A stretch of DNA of 25,753 nucleotides from the NCBI GenBank assembly GCA_050741915.1, contig JBOGEX010000116.1, positions 1 through 25,753 of the forward strand, written 5' to 3'. This stretch comes from JACCTH01 sp050741915. Lineage in GTDB: Bacteria > Actinomycetota > Acidimicrobiia > Spongiisociales > ZC4RG35. The translations under genes were made by a program, and so were the position numbers. The notes under the pieces were generated by a model. That model was given only the letters and a program-made list of their open reading frames with translations. It had not been told where the DNA came from and ran no database searches. The first letter of the stretch is position 1. Each line of letters starts with the position of its first letter. Of this stretch, positions 14,803 through 21,506 are shown piece by piece.

Positions 14803-15663
14803 ATGGCAACGGCTACGTTGAACGGTGTCGAGATGTACTACGAGACGGTCGGCGCCGGCGAGCGCCTAGTGCTGACCCACGGATCATGGACCGACGGAAC
14901 CGGCTGGCTTCCCGTCGTGGATGGACTGGCCAAGCGGTTCGAGGTCGTCACGTGGGACCGGCGTGGTCACTCACGCAGCCAAAGTGGTGATGATCCCGGG
15001 AGCCGTGCCGAGGATGCTTCCGACCTGGCCGCGTTGATCGAACATCTCGGCGACAGCCCTGTGCATGCGGTGGGCAACTCCTACGGATCCATAATCACGT
15101 TGACGCTTGCGATCACCCGTCCCGATTTGGTTTCCACCGTGCTCGTCCACGAGCCGCCGCTGTGGGCGCTGCTCGCAGCATCCGCCGACCAGGCCGCCGC
15201 CTTGTTGATCGTCAGACGACAGGCCGAGGAGTCGGTAGCGACACTTATCGAGGCAGGCGACCACCGCGCCGCCGCCCAACACTTCGTAGATAACGTAGCA
15301 CTGGGACCGGGGTCATGGGACCGGCTCCCCGAGACTCTCCGTGCAGTCATGGAGAGCAACGCCCCGACGTTTCTCGACGAGCATCGCGATCCCACCGCCC
15401 TGTCGATCGACGTGTCGGCACTGGTCGCGGCCAGCATGCCGATGATGTTCACTCGTGGCACCGAGAGTCCACCGCTGTTCTCGGCCGTCATTGACAAGCT
15501 GACCCGTCTGGTGCCCACTGCGCAAGTCAGGATTCTTGCCGGAGCGGGCCACATCCCCCATGCCACTCATCCTGTCGAATGGGTGGCCAACACGATGGAT
15601 TTCCACGACGCCCTACCACGACTGCCTCTAGTGAATAGGACTGGGAAGTCGGCTAGTGAATAG
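14803..15663 (+). CDS. Alpha/beta hydrolase
   Basis: The likely start is ATG 14803, preceded by AGGACG. An ATG at 14749 adds 18 Arg-rich residues with no family likeness. The 286-residue protein has the alpha/beta hydrolase layout: oxyanion loop LTHGSWTDGTGW, WDRRGHSRSQ, nucleophile elbow GNSYGS (Ser), LVHEPPLWALL, and the terminal His in GAGHIPHATHP. Substrate unknown; haloperoxidase/esterase-like. The stop is inside a 25-bp tandem duplication, so the C-terminal residues VNRTGKSASE are probably not ancestral. It lies about 100 bases after the HD-GYP/LuxR gene and may be its target. Confidence 0.9.
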   Translation: MATATLNGVEMYYETVGAGERLVLTHGSWTDGTGWLPVVDGLAKRFEVVTWDRRGHSRSQSGDDPGSRAEDASDLAALIEHLGDSPVHAVGNSYGSIITLTLAITRPDLVSTVLVHEPPLWALLAASADQAAALLIVRRQAEESVATLIEAGDHRAAAQHFVDNVALGPGSWDRLPETLRAVMESNAPTFLDEHRDPTALSIDVSALVAASMPMMFTRGTESPPLFSAVIDKLTRLVPTAQVRILAGAGHIPHATHPVEWVANTMDFHDALPRLPLVNRTGKSASE

Positions 15664-15677
15664 GACTGGGAAGTCGG
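15628..15677 (+). repeat. 25-bp perfect tandem duplication at the hydrolase 3' end
   Basis: The 25-base unit starting CTAGTGAATAGGACTGGG occurs twice back to back (15628-15652 and 15653-15677). Because 25 is not a multiple of three, copy one is read as coding (LVNRTGKS) and copy two supplies the stop in another frame (AGT GAA TAG). Confidence 0.95.
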
Positions 15678-15773
15678 CTAGCCGTTTGCGAGAGAATTCG
15701 CTTAACGCTTCATTCGACCACAGCGCGGACGAGCCGTCAGGCGGGAATAGATCGAATTGAGCAGGGAGTAGTT

Positions 15774-15788
15774 GCTCGCATTGCGAGT
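15774..15788. promoter_or_regulatory. PadR operator upstream of padR
   Basis: GCTCGCATTGCGAGT is a palindrome (arms CTCGCA and TGCGAG). Its reverse complement matches the two operators after padR at all core positions. It ends 11 bases before the padR start codon, so binding would block the promoter or ribosome site and give autorepression (inference). Confidence 0.75.
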
Positions 15789-15799
15789 ACCATGATCGT

Positions 15800-16501
15800 G
15801 TGCAGCAGCAGTCTCCTACAACCTATGCCCTCTTGGGGCTTCTTGCTGTCAGGCCCTGGACCGGGTACGAGCTGACAAATCAGCTTCATCGGAGTCTGCG
15901 GTTCGTGTGGCCATCGTCGGAGGGACACCTCTACCGGGAACAGAAATCTCTGATCGATCTGGGCTGGGCGAGTGTGCAACGCGAGCAGGTGGGGAAGCGG
16001 CACAGAAACCGTTACACGATCACAGCGGAAGGGGAGAGGGCCCTGCGGGAATGGCTGACCACCGAACCCGATGAACCCCATTTCGAGATCGAGGGGATCG
16101 TGCGGATGTTCTACGGCGACCAGGGCAGCGTTGAGGACATGGTCGGTTCAATGAAGGCCACGGCTCAAATGGCCCGGTCGATGCTCGACACGATGCTCGG
16201 TTTCGTTGACGAGTATCTCGAAGAGGGCGGTCCGCTTTCCATGCTCAAAGCTGGTGTGGGCGGCCCCGGGGTTGAGCGTCTCGGATTCCACGATCGTCCC
16301 CAGTTCCCGGAACGGCTCCATGTTGTCGCCCTCGTGATCGATGTCACCACCACCCTTCTGGCCGAACTCGAGACATTCCTTGCCGCCGCGGCCAACGAAG
16401 TCAGCCGATGGCCGACAACCACCGACCCCCGAATAACACCCAAGACAAGGGAGCGCCTGGAAACGATACGAGATCGTCATAGGGGTCAACCCTCCGCTTG
16501 A
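15800..16501 (+). CDS. PadR-family transcriptional regulator
   Basis: The 233-residue protein opens with the PadR winged helix: TTYALLGLLAVRPWTGYELT, SLRFVWPSSEGHLYREQKSL, GWASVQREQVGKRHRNRYTI then TAEGERALREWL. A helical C-terminal dimerisation domain (Vir_C type) follows, with MFYGDQGSVEDMVGSMKATA and a long helix. The start is GTG 15800. An ATG at 15791 is out of frame. Matching palindromes in front of the gene and directly after it argue that it represses itself and the cupin-VOC pair. Ligands of this class are often small phenolics or drugs; nothing here identifies one. The stop TGA overlaps the -35 box of the downstream promoter. Confidence 0.92.
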   Translation: MQQQSPTTYALLGLLAVRPWTGYELTNQLHRSLRFVWPSSEGHLYREQKSLIDLGWASVQREQVGKRHRNRYTITAEGERALREWLTTEPDEPHFEIEGIVRMFYGDQGSVEDMVGSMKATAQMARSMLDTMLGFVDEYLEEGGPLSMLKAGVGGPGVERLGFHDRPQFPERLHVVALVIDVTTTLLAELETFLAAAANEVSRWPTTTDPRITPKTRERLETIRDRHRGQPSA

Positions 16502-16542
16502 CATCTACTCGCAATGCGAGTAAACTACTCACAATGCGAGTA
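16498..16542 (+). promoter_or_regulatory. Promoter of the cupin-VOC pair with two PadR operators
   Basis: A -35 TTGACA (16498-16503) and -10 TAAACT (16521-16526) are separated by exactly 17 bases. Operator 1, TACTCGCAATGCGAGTA (16506-16522), fills the spacer. Operator 2, TACTCACAATGCGAGTA (16526-16542), covers the transcription start. Centres are 20 bp apart, two helical turns, so two dimers would bind the same face. This geometry implies tight repression. The 5' untranslated region is about 130 bases. Confidence 0.8.
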
Positions 16543-16661
16543 GGAAGGGAATATGAGAGACCGTTGACGATGGGGGCCTTAATGCGGATCTGTACGGGCC
16601 GAACCCTCAAAGGCCCTGGCCATTGGTGTCGAGACGATGAAGCGGAGGACGAGGAGCAACG

Positions 16662-17033
16662 ATGAGACAGAAGATCGACGATATCCCAATCGAAGTGCAG
16701 CAAGGTGGGCTTAGCACTCGCTATGCCGAGTGGGGGGAGATGGCCGTCCGACATGTGCGGGTGCCAGCCGGCACTGACTTTTCGCCGGTGCTCGAGGGCC
16801 TACCCGGCGATCGGTGTCCCAGCCCCCACTGGGGAATCGTCTTGGAGGGATCCATCCACCTTCGCCATGCAGACGGCAGCGAAGAAACCACCCGGGCCGG
16901 CGAGTTGTATTACTGGCCGGCTGGGCACACGGCCCGGACCGACGAGACCGCCGTATTCCTGGAGGTCGGTCCCGTGGGACCGATGCGTCAGTTCAGCCAG
17001 CACGCGAGACGAAAGATCGGTGGCCAGGCCTGA
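16662..17033 (+). CDS. Small cupin-domain protein
   Basis: The 123 residues form one cupin barrel. Motif 1 is around PHWGIVLEGSIHLRHADGSE and motif 2 around AGELYYWPAGHTARTDE. His residues of PHWG and PAGHT are potential metal ligands, though the usual HxH of motif 1 is reduced. The ribosome site GAGGAG precedes ATG 16662. The gene follows the PadR-controlled promoter and is one base from the VOC gene, so the two are an operon under that regulator. Function unknown; single-domain cupins of this kind often sense or bind small molecules. Confidence 0.85.
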   Translation: MRQKIDDIPIEVQQGGLSTRYAEWGEMAVRHVRVPAGTDFSPVLEGLPGDRCPSPHWGIVLEGSIHLRHADGSEETTRAGELYYWPAGHTARTDETAVFLEVGPVGPMRQFSQHARRKIGGQA

Positions 17034-17034
17034 G

Positions 17035-17556
17035 ATGGGGATCGCGACCTATCGCTGCACGGTCATCGATGTCGACGACCTGACCCTTGGCTACAGGTTT
17101 TGGTCGGAGGTAACCGGTTGGGATGTCATTGGGAAGCAGAATGGGTGGCATGGCCGGTTCGGCTATCTGGGCCGGAAGGATCCATGGAAACACGAGATCA
17201 TCCTTCAGGTGGTCGCCACGCCCAAAGGTGAGATGGCAAACCGAGCCCACATCGACCTCACCCCGAACGAGGGGATCGACCGCGCCATTGAGCAGATCAT
17301 CGCTCTCGGCGGATCGGTCAAGAAGCCATCGAGTCTTTACCCGCGGCCTGGTTCACACGGCGACGAAAAACCAGCGATCGACTGGGCCGTCATGCAAGAC
17401 CCGTTTGGCAACGAATTCTGCTTGGTCAGTGAGCTGACCCCGGAAGAGATCGACGCAGTTCTTGAGGCAACCAAGGCCGGCGCCTCAACGGATCACGAGT
17501 GGCGAGAGGCCGCGGGAAGAGTCTCCCCAAAGGACCTTGGATCAGGCCTCAACTAG
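17035..17556 (+). CDS. VOC-family (glyoxalase-like) protein
   Basis: The start is ATG 17035, one base after the cupin stop. The 173-residue product has the glyoxalase/bleomycin-resistance fold pattern: CTVIDVDDLTLGYRFWSEVT (N-terminal module) and RAHIDLTPNEGIDRAIEQII with WAVMQDPFGNEFCLV (C-terminal module, DPFGNEFC signature). The acidic tail from about residue 135 is extra. It is similar to VOC proteins that bind or modify small hydrophobic compounds. It is cotranscribed with the cupin gene and likely controlled by PadR, suggesting a response to a toxic small molecule (inference). Confidence 0.88.
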   Translation: MGIATYRCTVIDVDDLTLGYRFWSEVTGWDVIGKQNGWHGRFGYLGRKDPWKHEIILQVVATPKGEMANRAHIDLTPNEGIDRAIEQIIALGGSVKKPSSLYPRPGSHGDEKPAIDWAVMQDPFGNEFCLVSELTPEEIDAVLEATKAGASTDHEWREAAGRVSPKDLGSGLN

Positions 17557-17621
17557 AGAGGCCGAGGGCGGCAACGATGACCGCTGGTTGGTAAAGGGTT
17601 GAGAGGTGCTGGTGCCGGCGG

Positions 17622-17705
17622 GTGGCGGCGAAAGATCGCCCGGAACTGATCAGGGTCGGCGAGGCTTGCCTCGATGATCCTCGACGTCGGAGCCGCGGCG
17701 GTCAT
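17622..17705 (-). pseudogene. N-terminal scrap resembling an ECF sigma factor
   Basis: From ATG 17705 the reverse strand reads RIIEASLADPDQFRAIFRRH, which resembles the opening of ECF sigma-70 region 2 (xxIxxSLxDPxxFxxIFxRH). Beyond this the frame turns Pro-rich and stops, with no region 2.3 or region 4. If the likeness is real, it is a remnant of a truncated sigma factor. Confidence 0.35.
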
Positions 17706-17722
17706 ACTTTGGCAGAGCTCGA

Positions 17723-17812
17723 AACCTCCGGGTAGCTAGCGGGGCGTGCCCGCTGCCGACGTGTTTTCGCTACCCGGAGGTTCCCTGTTTCGGACCCCTG
17801 AGGTAGCGAAAA
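17723..17812. repeat. Nested, mutually exclusive inverted repeats beside the tRNA fragment
   Basis: AACCTCCGGGTAGC (17723-17736) is a perfect 14-bp inverted repeat of GCTACCCGGAGGTT (17769-17782). TTTTCGCTACC (17764-17774) is also a perfect 11-bp inverted repeat of GGTAGCGAAAA (17802-17812). The middle arm can pair with only one partner at a time. The set ends 8 bases from the tRNA fragment. Confidence 0.85.
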
Positions 17813-17820
17813 GAGCTATG

Positions 17821-17873
17821 TGCGGGCGGTGGGACTCGAACCCACAGTGGGCGAACCCACCGGATCCTAAGTC
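17821..17873 (-). tRNA. tRNA-Leu (anticodon TAG) 3' fragment, likely attachment-site scar
   Basis: Read on the reverse strand, the sequence runs GACTTAGGATCC (anticodon loop with TAG, right anticodon arm), a short variable arm GGTGGGTTCGCCCACT, T arm GTGGGTTCGAGTCCCAC and acceptor strand CGCCCGCA. Nothing before the anticodon loop resembles the D arm or 5' acceptor strand, so only the 3' 53 bases exist. Loss exactly at the anticodon loop is typical of phage or island crossovers at tRNA genes. The intact copy would be expected at the other end of an inserted element, to the right and outside the window. Confidence 0.85.
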
Positions 17874-18081
17874 AGTTAAGGCAGGTGTCGGGCCATGTCG
17901 TCAGATGACGAAAAGTGCCTACCAGCAAGGGATTCGAGGGTCGCTGGTATCGGCCCGATACGTCCGGTAGTGACGAATATCAGGGTGAATGTGGTCAGGA
18001 TGTGGTCAGCCCCCAGGCCCGCGTTCGCTCCCGCAGCGGGCGAGCGCGGACCGCGTACACGACACCGACTACACCCGACAT

Positions 18082-18141
18082 GTGGCGATCCGTTCGGTTC
18101 CGCCTGCGAGCGTTATCGCCCGTAGGACGTGATCTGAGCGG
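18082..18141 (+). repeat. 62-bp intergenic repeat, copy 1
   Basis: It starts GTGGCGATC, has GCGTTATCGC at offset 28 and ends GTGATCTGAGCGG. It is 60 bases long, two shorter than the typical copy. GCG-TTAT-CGC can form a small hairpin. It lies 75 bases before the first gene of the run. Confidence 0.6.
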
Positions 18142-18216
18142 CGTTCTGAGATCAGTAGCCGCCGAGTATTAGCTGGATGATCAGGTGGTGCCGGATCGGG
18201 ATGGGAGGATGTCCCG

Positions 18217-18708
18217 GTGTTCGCAATAGGTCCGTCTCGGGTCGTGAGAGCGATGGGCTCGTGGATGTTGGCCGTCGCTGCGGCGGGTGGCGCGGTGTTC
18301 ATATTCGTAACGATTAGGAACCCCGAGGAGTCGTCTCTTTGGTTCCTCATGTTTGTGATCCCTTGGATCTGGTTCATGGTCTGGATCGGCCTGCGTACCA
18401 CCCGGGTGTCGGTCCAACTCCTCGACGAATCCATCATCGTTCACAATCAGCTGCACAGCCATCGGATCCCCCTTCTCGATGTGACTGGCTTGGAGATACG
18501 ACGTCGTTTGGCAGTTTGGGCTCTGGGAACCGAAATCATCGGAGTAGTCGTAACTCGAAGCGCCCAAGTCCGGTTGGAGGCGACTCGGGCCCTCCGCTCC
18601 CCACACGGGCGGCTGTTCACCCAGTCGATCGAGCGCACGCGTCAACAAATGACCGAACTCGCCCAGGCCACCGATCACCAATTGGTGGATAGAACCGTGA
18701 AGGCTTGA
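18217..18708 (+). CDS. Hypothetical membrane protein, PH-domain-like
   Basis: The 163-residue product has two membrane helices near residues 12-31 (GSWMLAVAAAGGAVFIFVTI) and 40-58 (SLWFLMFVIPWIWFMVWIGL). A soluble part follows with a beta-rich pattern (TTRVSVQLLDESIIVHNQLH, then RIPLLDVTGLEIRRR), reminiscent of the bacterial PH-like membrane proteins (bPH2/YdbS type). Function unknown. The start is GTG 18217, preceded by GGGAGG at a suitable distance. It is alone between repeat copies 1 and 2. Confidence 0.7.
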   Translation: MFAIGPSRVVRAMGSWMLAVAAAGGAVFIFVTIRNPEESSLWFLMFVIPWIWFMVWIGLRTTRVSVQLLDESIIVHNQLHSHRIPLLDVTGLEIRRRLAVWALGTEIIGVVVTRSAQVRLEATRALRSPHGRLFTQSIERTRQQMTELAQATDHQLVDRTVKA

Positions 18709-18734
18709 TTCTGCTTAGCCCGACCGAGCAATAA

Positions 18735-18796
18735 GTGCCGATCCCGGACGGTCCCCGATATGTGCGGTGCCGCAACAGATTGATTGATACGAGCGG
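18735..18796 (+). repeat. 62-bp intergenic repeat, copy 2
   Basis: It starts GTGCCGATC and has TTGAT at offset 49, ending GAGCGG. It matches copy 3 at 41 of 62 positions without gaps, by my own count. In place of GCG-TTAT-CGC it has TGCGG-TG-CCGCA, which also pairs. It begins 26 bases after the preceding stop codon. Confidence 0.75.
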
Positions 18797-18870
18797 TCAG
18801 CTCCCGAGCCTCTCGGGGCATGGCCGATACGCCGGTGATAGGTTCGGCTTCGACACTGAGGGAGGAGCGA

Positions 18871-19563
18871 ATGCCCATATCGCGTCGTCATGTCGGAATC
18901 GTGGCGCTGATCGCCGCCGCCTGGCTGGTGATCGGAAACGTCACCCACCCAGTGGGATCCACCGAGATCTACACCGACGGTGTGGCTTTCGTGGAACACA
19001 CCAGCACCTACTGGGTGATCAACCACCTGTTGCTCGCGTTGGCGTTGACCGTCACGCCCTGGTTGGCCTGGGCATGGGGTAGACAGCTGACTTCGTCAGT
19101 GGCACGCACATGGGGAACGTTTGGCGTCATCTTGGTAGCCCTAGGAACCGTCAACGCGGTGTTTCATCTGGCCGGCATCGACGGTGTCGCCCTCCCTGCC
19201 TTCGGCGAGGTTCTCGAGGCTCAAGGCGAATCGGCGGCGATCGGCGCCGAGACGCTGCTCAAAGTCCATCTGGCGTCGATCACCGCCTGGGCCGTTCTCT
19301 TCTGGGGCGGTGCTCAGACCATTCTCGGTGTCGCCGAGGTGGCCGAGGGCTCGCGCCGATGGTTGGGCTGGCTAATGATTGTCTGTGGACTCTTGGGATT
19401 CGTCTTCGCCGGTTCGATCGCCGTGGAGGGCAATCTCACCTCCTTCACCGAGGGCGTGTTCTTGCGCGGTTCGACGGTCGGCTTCACCATCTGGTTCATC
19501 TGGACGGCCTGGATGCTGTCACGCTTTGAACTGGCCGAGGAGAGCGCGACAGCCAACGCTTGA
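18871..19563 (+). CDS. Multi-pass membrane protein of unknown function
   Basis: I place the start at ATG 18871, which follows GGAGGAGCGA. The earlier in-frame ATG at 18784 lies inside the intergenic repeat. The 230 residues hold about six membrane helices (for example HVGIVALIAAAWLVIGNVTH, YWVINHLLLALALTVTPWLA, TWGTFGVILVALGTVNAVFH, ITAWAVLFWGGAQTILGV, GWLMIVCGLLGFVFAGSIAV and FTIWFIWTAWMLS). The pattern is like DUF4386-type integral membrane proteins, but I do not recognise a firm family. It is the single gene between repeat copies 2 and 3. Confidence 0.8.
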   Translation: MPISRRHVGIVALIAAAWLVIGNVTHPVGSTEIYTDGVAFVEHTSTYWVINHLLLALALTVTPWLAWAWGRQLTSSVARTWGTFGVILVALGTVNAVFHLAGIDGVALPAFGEVLEAQGESAAIGAETLLKVHLASITAWAVLFWGGAQTILGVAEVAEGSRRWLGWLMIVCGLLGFVFAGSIAVEGNLTSFTEGVFLRGSTVGFTIWFIWTAWMLSRFELAEESATANA

Positions 19564-19567
19564 ACGG

Positions 19568-19602
19568 ACGGTCGACAAAAGTCTGTCGGTATGGCCGACC
19601 GT
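19568..19602 (+). terminator. Possible hairpin terminator after the membrane protein gene
   Basis: ACGGTCG (19568-19574) pairs with CGACCGT (19596-19602). An alternative inner hairpin is CGACA-AAAGTC-TGTCG (19573-19588). It lies five bases after the stop codon and has no T run. Confidence 0.3.
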
Positions 19603-19631
19603 TGCGCGTCGACGAGTCAGACGAGCGCGAT

Positions 19632-19693
19632 GTGCCGATCACGGGCGGTTTCTGAAATGGGCGTTATCCGCTCAAGATTGTTGATATGAGTGG
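19632..19693 (+). repeat. 62-bp intergenic repeat, copy 3
   Basis: It starts GTGCCGATCACGGGCGG, has GCGTTATCCGC from offset 29, and GTTGATATGAGTGG at the end. It serves as the clearest copy. It begins 68 bases after the preceding stop and ends 140 bases before the next start. Confidence 0.75.
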
Positions 19694-19833
19694 GTCGCGT
19701 GAGCCGGTGCCCGTCTACGACTTGGGGTGGGTTCGGAACCATCCATCGTGGCCGGGATCGCCTTGCTTCCGACTCCGCATCCCCCGCTTGCGGCGCGTAG
19801 GGTTAGCGTAGGGACATCAGTAAAGGAGGAGTC

Positions 19834-20274
19834 ATGCCTGTCGTCCATGAGAGCATCGTCGTCGACCGGAGCCGCAGCGAAGTGTTCGCCTTCGCCACCG
19901 ATCCCCAGAATGTGCCGCTCTACAACTCGAACATGATCTCGTTCGACCAGCTGACCGAAGGCCCCGTCGGCAAGGGCACCCGCAACCATGGAATGGTGAG
20001 GGTGGTGGGAAAAACCATCGAGTGGACCACCGAGGTGACCGAATTCGAGCAGGATCGCCGTTTGATGAGTCGGAGCGTTGAGTCACCTATCGGCTTTGAA
20101 CTTGACATCAAGTATGAGGACGCCGACGGTGGCACGAAGGTGACATGGCACCAAGAGTCGGAGACCTTCGGGGGGTTCTTCGGAAAATTGGCCGATCCGC
20201 TCGTGAACAGAATGTACGCCAAGGATGTGCGATCCAACCTTGAGAAGCTGAAGGAGCTGGTCGAAGCGCAATAG
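19834..20274 (+). CDS. SRPBCC-family (START-like) protein
   Basis: The 146 residues match the polyketide cyclase/dehydrase branch of SRPBCC proteins: HESIVVDRSRSEVFAFATDP (N-terminal strand and helix), GKGTRNHGMVRVVGKTIEWT, VTEFEQDRRLMSRS, TKVTWHQESETFGGFFGKLA and a long C-terminal helix (VRSNLEKLKELVEAQ). The fold binds hydrophobic ligands in a deep pocket; the ligand is unknown. The ribosome site AAAGGAGGAGTC before ATG is near perfect. It is the only gene between repeat copies 3 and 4. Confidence 0.92.
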   Translation: MPVVHESIVVDRSRSEVFAFATDPQNVPLYNSNMISFDQLTEGPVGKGTRNHGMVRVVGKTIEWTTEVTEFEQDRRLMSRSVESPIGFELDIKYEDADGGTKVTWHQESETFGGFFGKLADPLVNRMYAKDVRSNLEKLKELVEAQ

Positions 20275-20294
20275 CGTCTCGAACCGCCCGCGAT

Positions 20295-20356
20295 GTGCCG
20301 ATATGCGTGGTTTGGTCGCATGCGCATTTTTATTCGGGAATGGTTGATCTCGGGCG
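20295..20356 (+). repeat. 62-bp intergenic repeat, copy 4
   Basis: It starts GTGCCGAT and TTGAT lies at offset 49, exactly as in copies 2 and 3. It matches copy 3 at 32 of 62 positions without gaps. The central GTTATC is replaced by a T-rich stretch. It begins 20 bases after the SRPBCC stop. Confidence 0.65.
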
Positions 20357-20513
20357 TGGTTGCCGCCATGAGAACCTGGGCGCCGAGCGAACAGCGGGCA
20401 GACTTTGAGGACTCCAGCCGGTGGAGGTGAGCGCGCCCGCTCGGGTATGGTCGGGAGTGATCCGATGGGCGGCCGTTGTGGGACGACGAGGAGACCTTTA
20501 GGGAGGCCTGGCT

Positions 20514-21302
20514 ATGGAGCCGAGAGTCCTGACCTTTGACATTGCCGGCGAGGGTGAGCCGTTGGTGCTGATACCGGGCGGTATCACGGGGTGGCTCTCG
20601 TGGATCCCCCACCAGCAACGTCTCAGCGACCGGTACCGAACGATCAGGGTCCAACCCATCCACAACGAGCTGGGCTCGGCCGGCATGCGGGGTGATCCTT
20701 CCTACACCCGTGAGGTGGCGGTTGAAAGCCTCCTGCTCACCGTCGATCACCTAGAGGTCGAAAGGGCACATTTCGCTGGATGGTCGGCTGGGGGAAAGGG
20801 GCTGCTTGACTTCGCCATCGCCTATCCCAGTCGGTTGATGTCGATGACTCTGGTCGAGCCGGCCGCGGACTGGATACTCGAAGCGGTAGGGGAGTCCGAC
20901 GGGGAGCATCAGGAGTCCACCGACTTTCTCCACTCGCTGGCTGGCCGAGAGGTCTCGGATGACGACCTGGCCCGATTCCTCTTCGTGGCCGGTTTCGTCG
21001 GCGACCCGGCCCAGGCTCGGTCGGATCCTTATTGGGAACGGGCGTGGCCTCATCGCATGGCCCTTTCCTGGCTGTCGGAGAAGCTGATGGGATCCGACCA
21101 CTCGGTCGCGGACCTGGCCGCGGTGAACTGTCCGGTGCTGCTGACCAAGGGAACAGAAACCGGAACGGTGGAGCGAAGGGTCGTCGACCTGCTTGCGCTA
21201 CACCTCCCCAACGCCAGAGTGGTCGAGCTGGAGGGCAGCCATGCCCACCATATCGAGAGCATCGACCGGTTCCTAGAGGAACTCGAAGCACATCTGCACT
21301 GA
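20514..21302 (+). CDS. Alpha/beta hydrolase
   Basis: A 262-residue alpha/beta hydrolase with opening strand VLTFDIAGEGEPLVLIPGGI, GGIxGW oxyanion region, nucleophile elbow GWSAGGKG (Ser of GxSxG), MTLVEPAADWIL, and the final His near GSHAHHIESIDRF. Overall it resembles esterase/hydrolase proteins of the MhpC group; substrate unknown. AGGGAGG precedes ATG 20514. It is the single gene between repeat copies 4 and 5 and is not closely related to the hydrolase at 14803. Confidence 0.9.
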   Translation: MEPRVLTFDIAGEGEPLVLIPGGITGWLSWIPHQQRLSDRYRTIRVQPIHNELGSAGMRGDPSYTREVAVESLLLTVDHLEVERAHFAGWSAGGKGLLDFAIAYPSRLMSMTLVEPAADWILEAVGESDGEHQESTDFLHSLAGREVSDDDLARFLFVAGFVGDPAQARSDPYWERAWPHRMALSWLSEKLMGSDHSVADLAAVNCPVLLTKGTETGTVERRVVDLLALHLPNARVVELEGSHAHHIESIDRFLEELEAHLH

Positions 21303-21344
21303 GGGCAATGGAGAGCATTGCCGAGTTTTGACCGAAGCGCCGAG

Positions 21345-21396
21345 GTGCCGTTCGGGGACACTTCCGGATCGGGTTGTTATCGCTCGTGATCAGGTG
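21345..21396 (+). repeat. 62-bp intergenic repeat, copy 5 (shortened)
   Basis: It starts GTGCCGTTC, with GTTATCGC at offset 31 as in copy 3. GTGAT follows at offset 41 instead of 48, so the copy has lost about seven bases in its second half. It begins 42 bases after the preceding stop. The next 110 bases to the SnoaL-like stop contain nothing else I can name. Confidence 0.55.
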
Positions 21397-21506
21397 TTAT
21401 GCAGGTGACGGTGCCTCTTGATCTCAATGCACTCGCGTGAGAACCAGAACTATTCAATGGCTTCACTGGGGCCTGGCCGTCCGAGAGTGCCCGTATAGGC
21501 GGGTCG

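Larger units (their letters stand above)
17557..18216. other. 660-base region without an intact gene
   Basis: The stretch holds a sigma-factor-like scrap on the reverse strand, nested inverted repeats, a half tRNA-Leu gene, a doubled ATGTGGTCAG near 17990-18010, and the first copy of the 62-bp intergenic repeat. Open frames here that read CGRWDSNPQWANPPDP are translations across the tRNA fragment and not proteins. It separates the PadR operon from the cassette-like run and looks like a recombination boundary. Confidence 0.7.

Noticed and set aside
15680..15760. Possible reverse-orientation repeat copy containing GCGTTAAGCG
   Set aside because: Only the centre matches; the GTGCCGAT and TTGAT ends are missing at the expected offsets.
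17746..17970. A forward ORF reading CGRWDSNPQWANPPDPKSV
   Set aside because: It is a translation across the half tRNA-Leu gene. Similar spurious proteins are common at tRNA loci.
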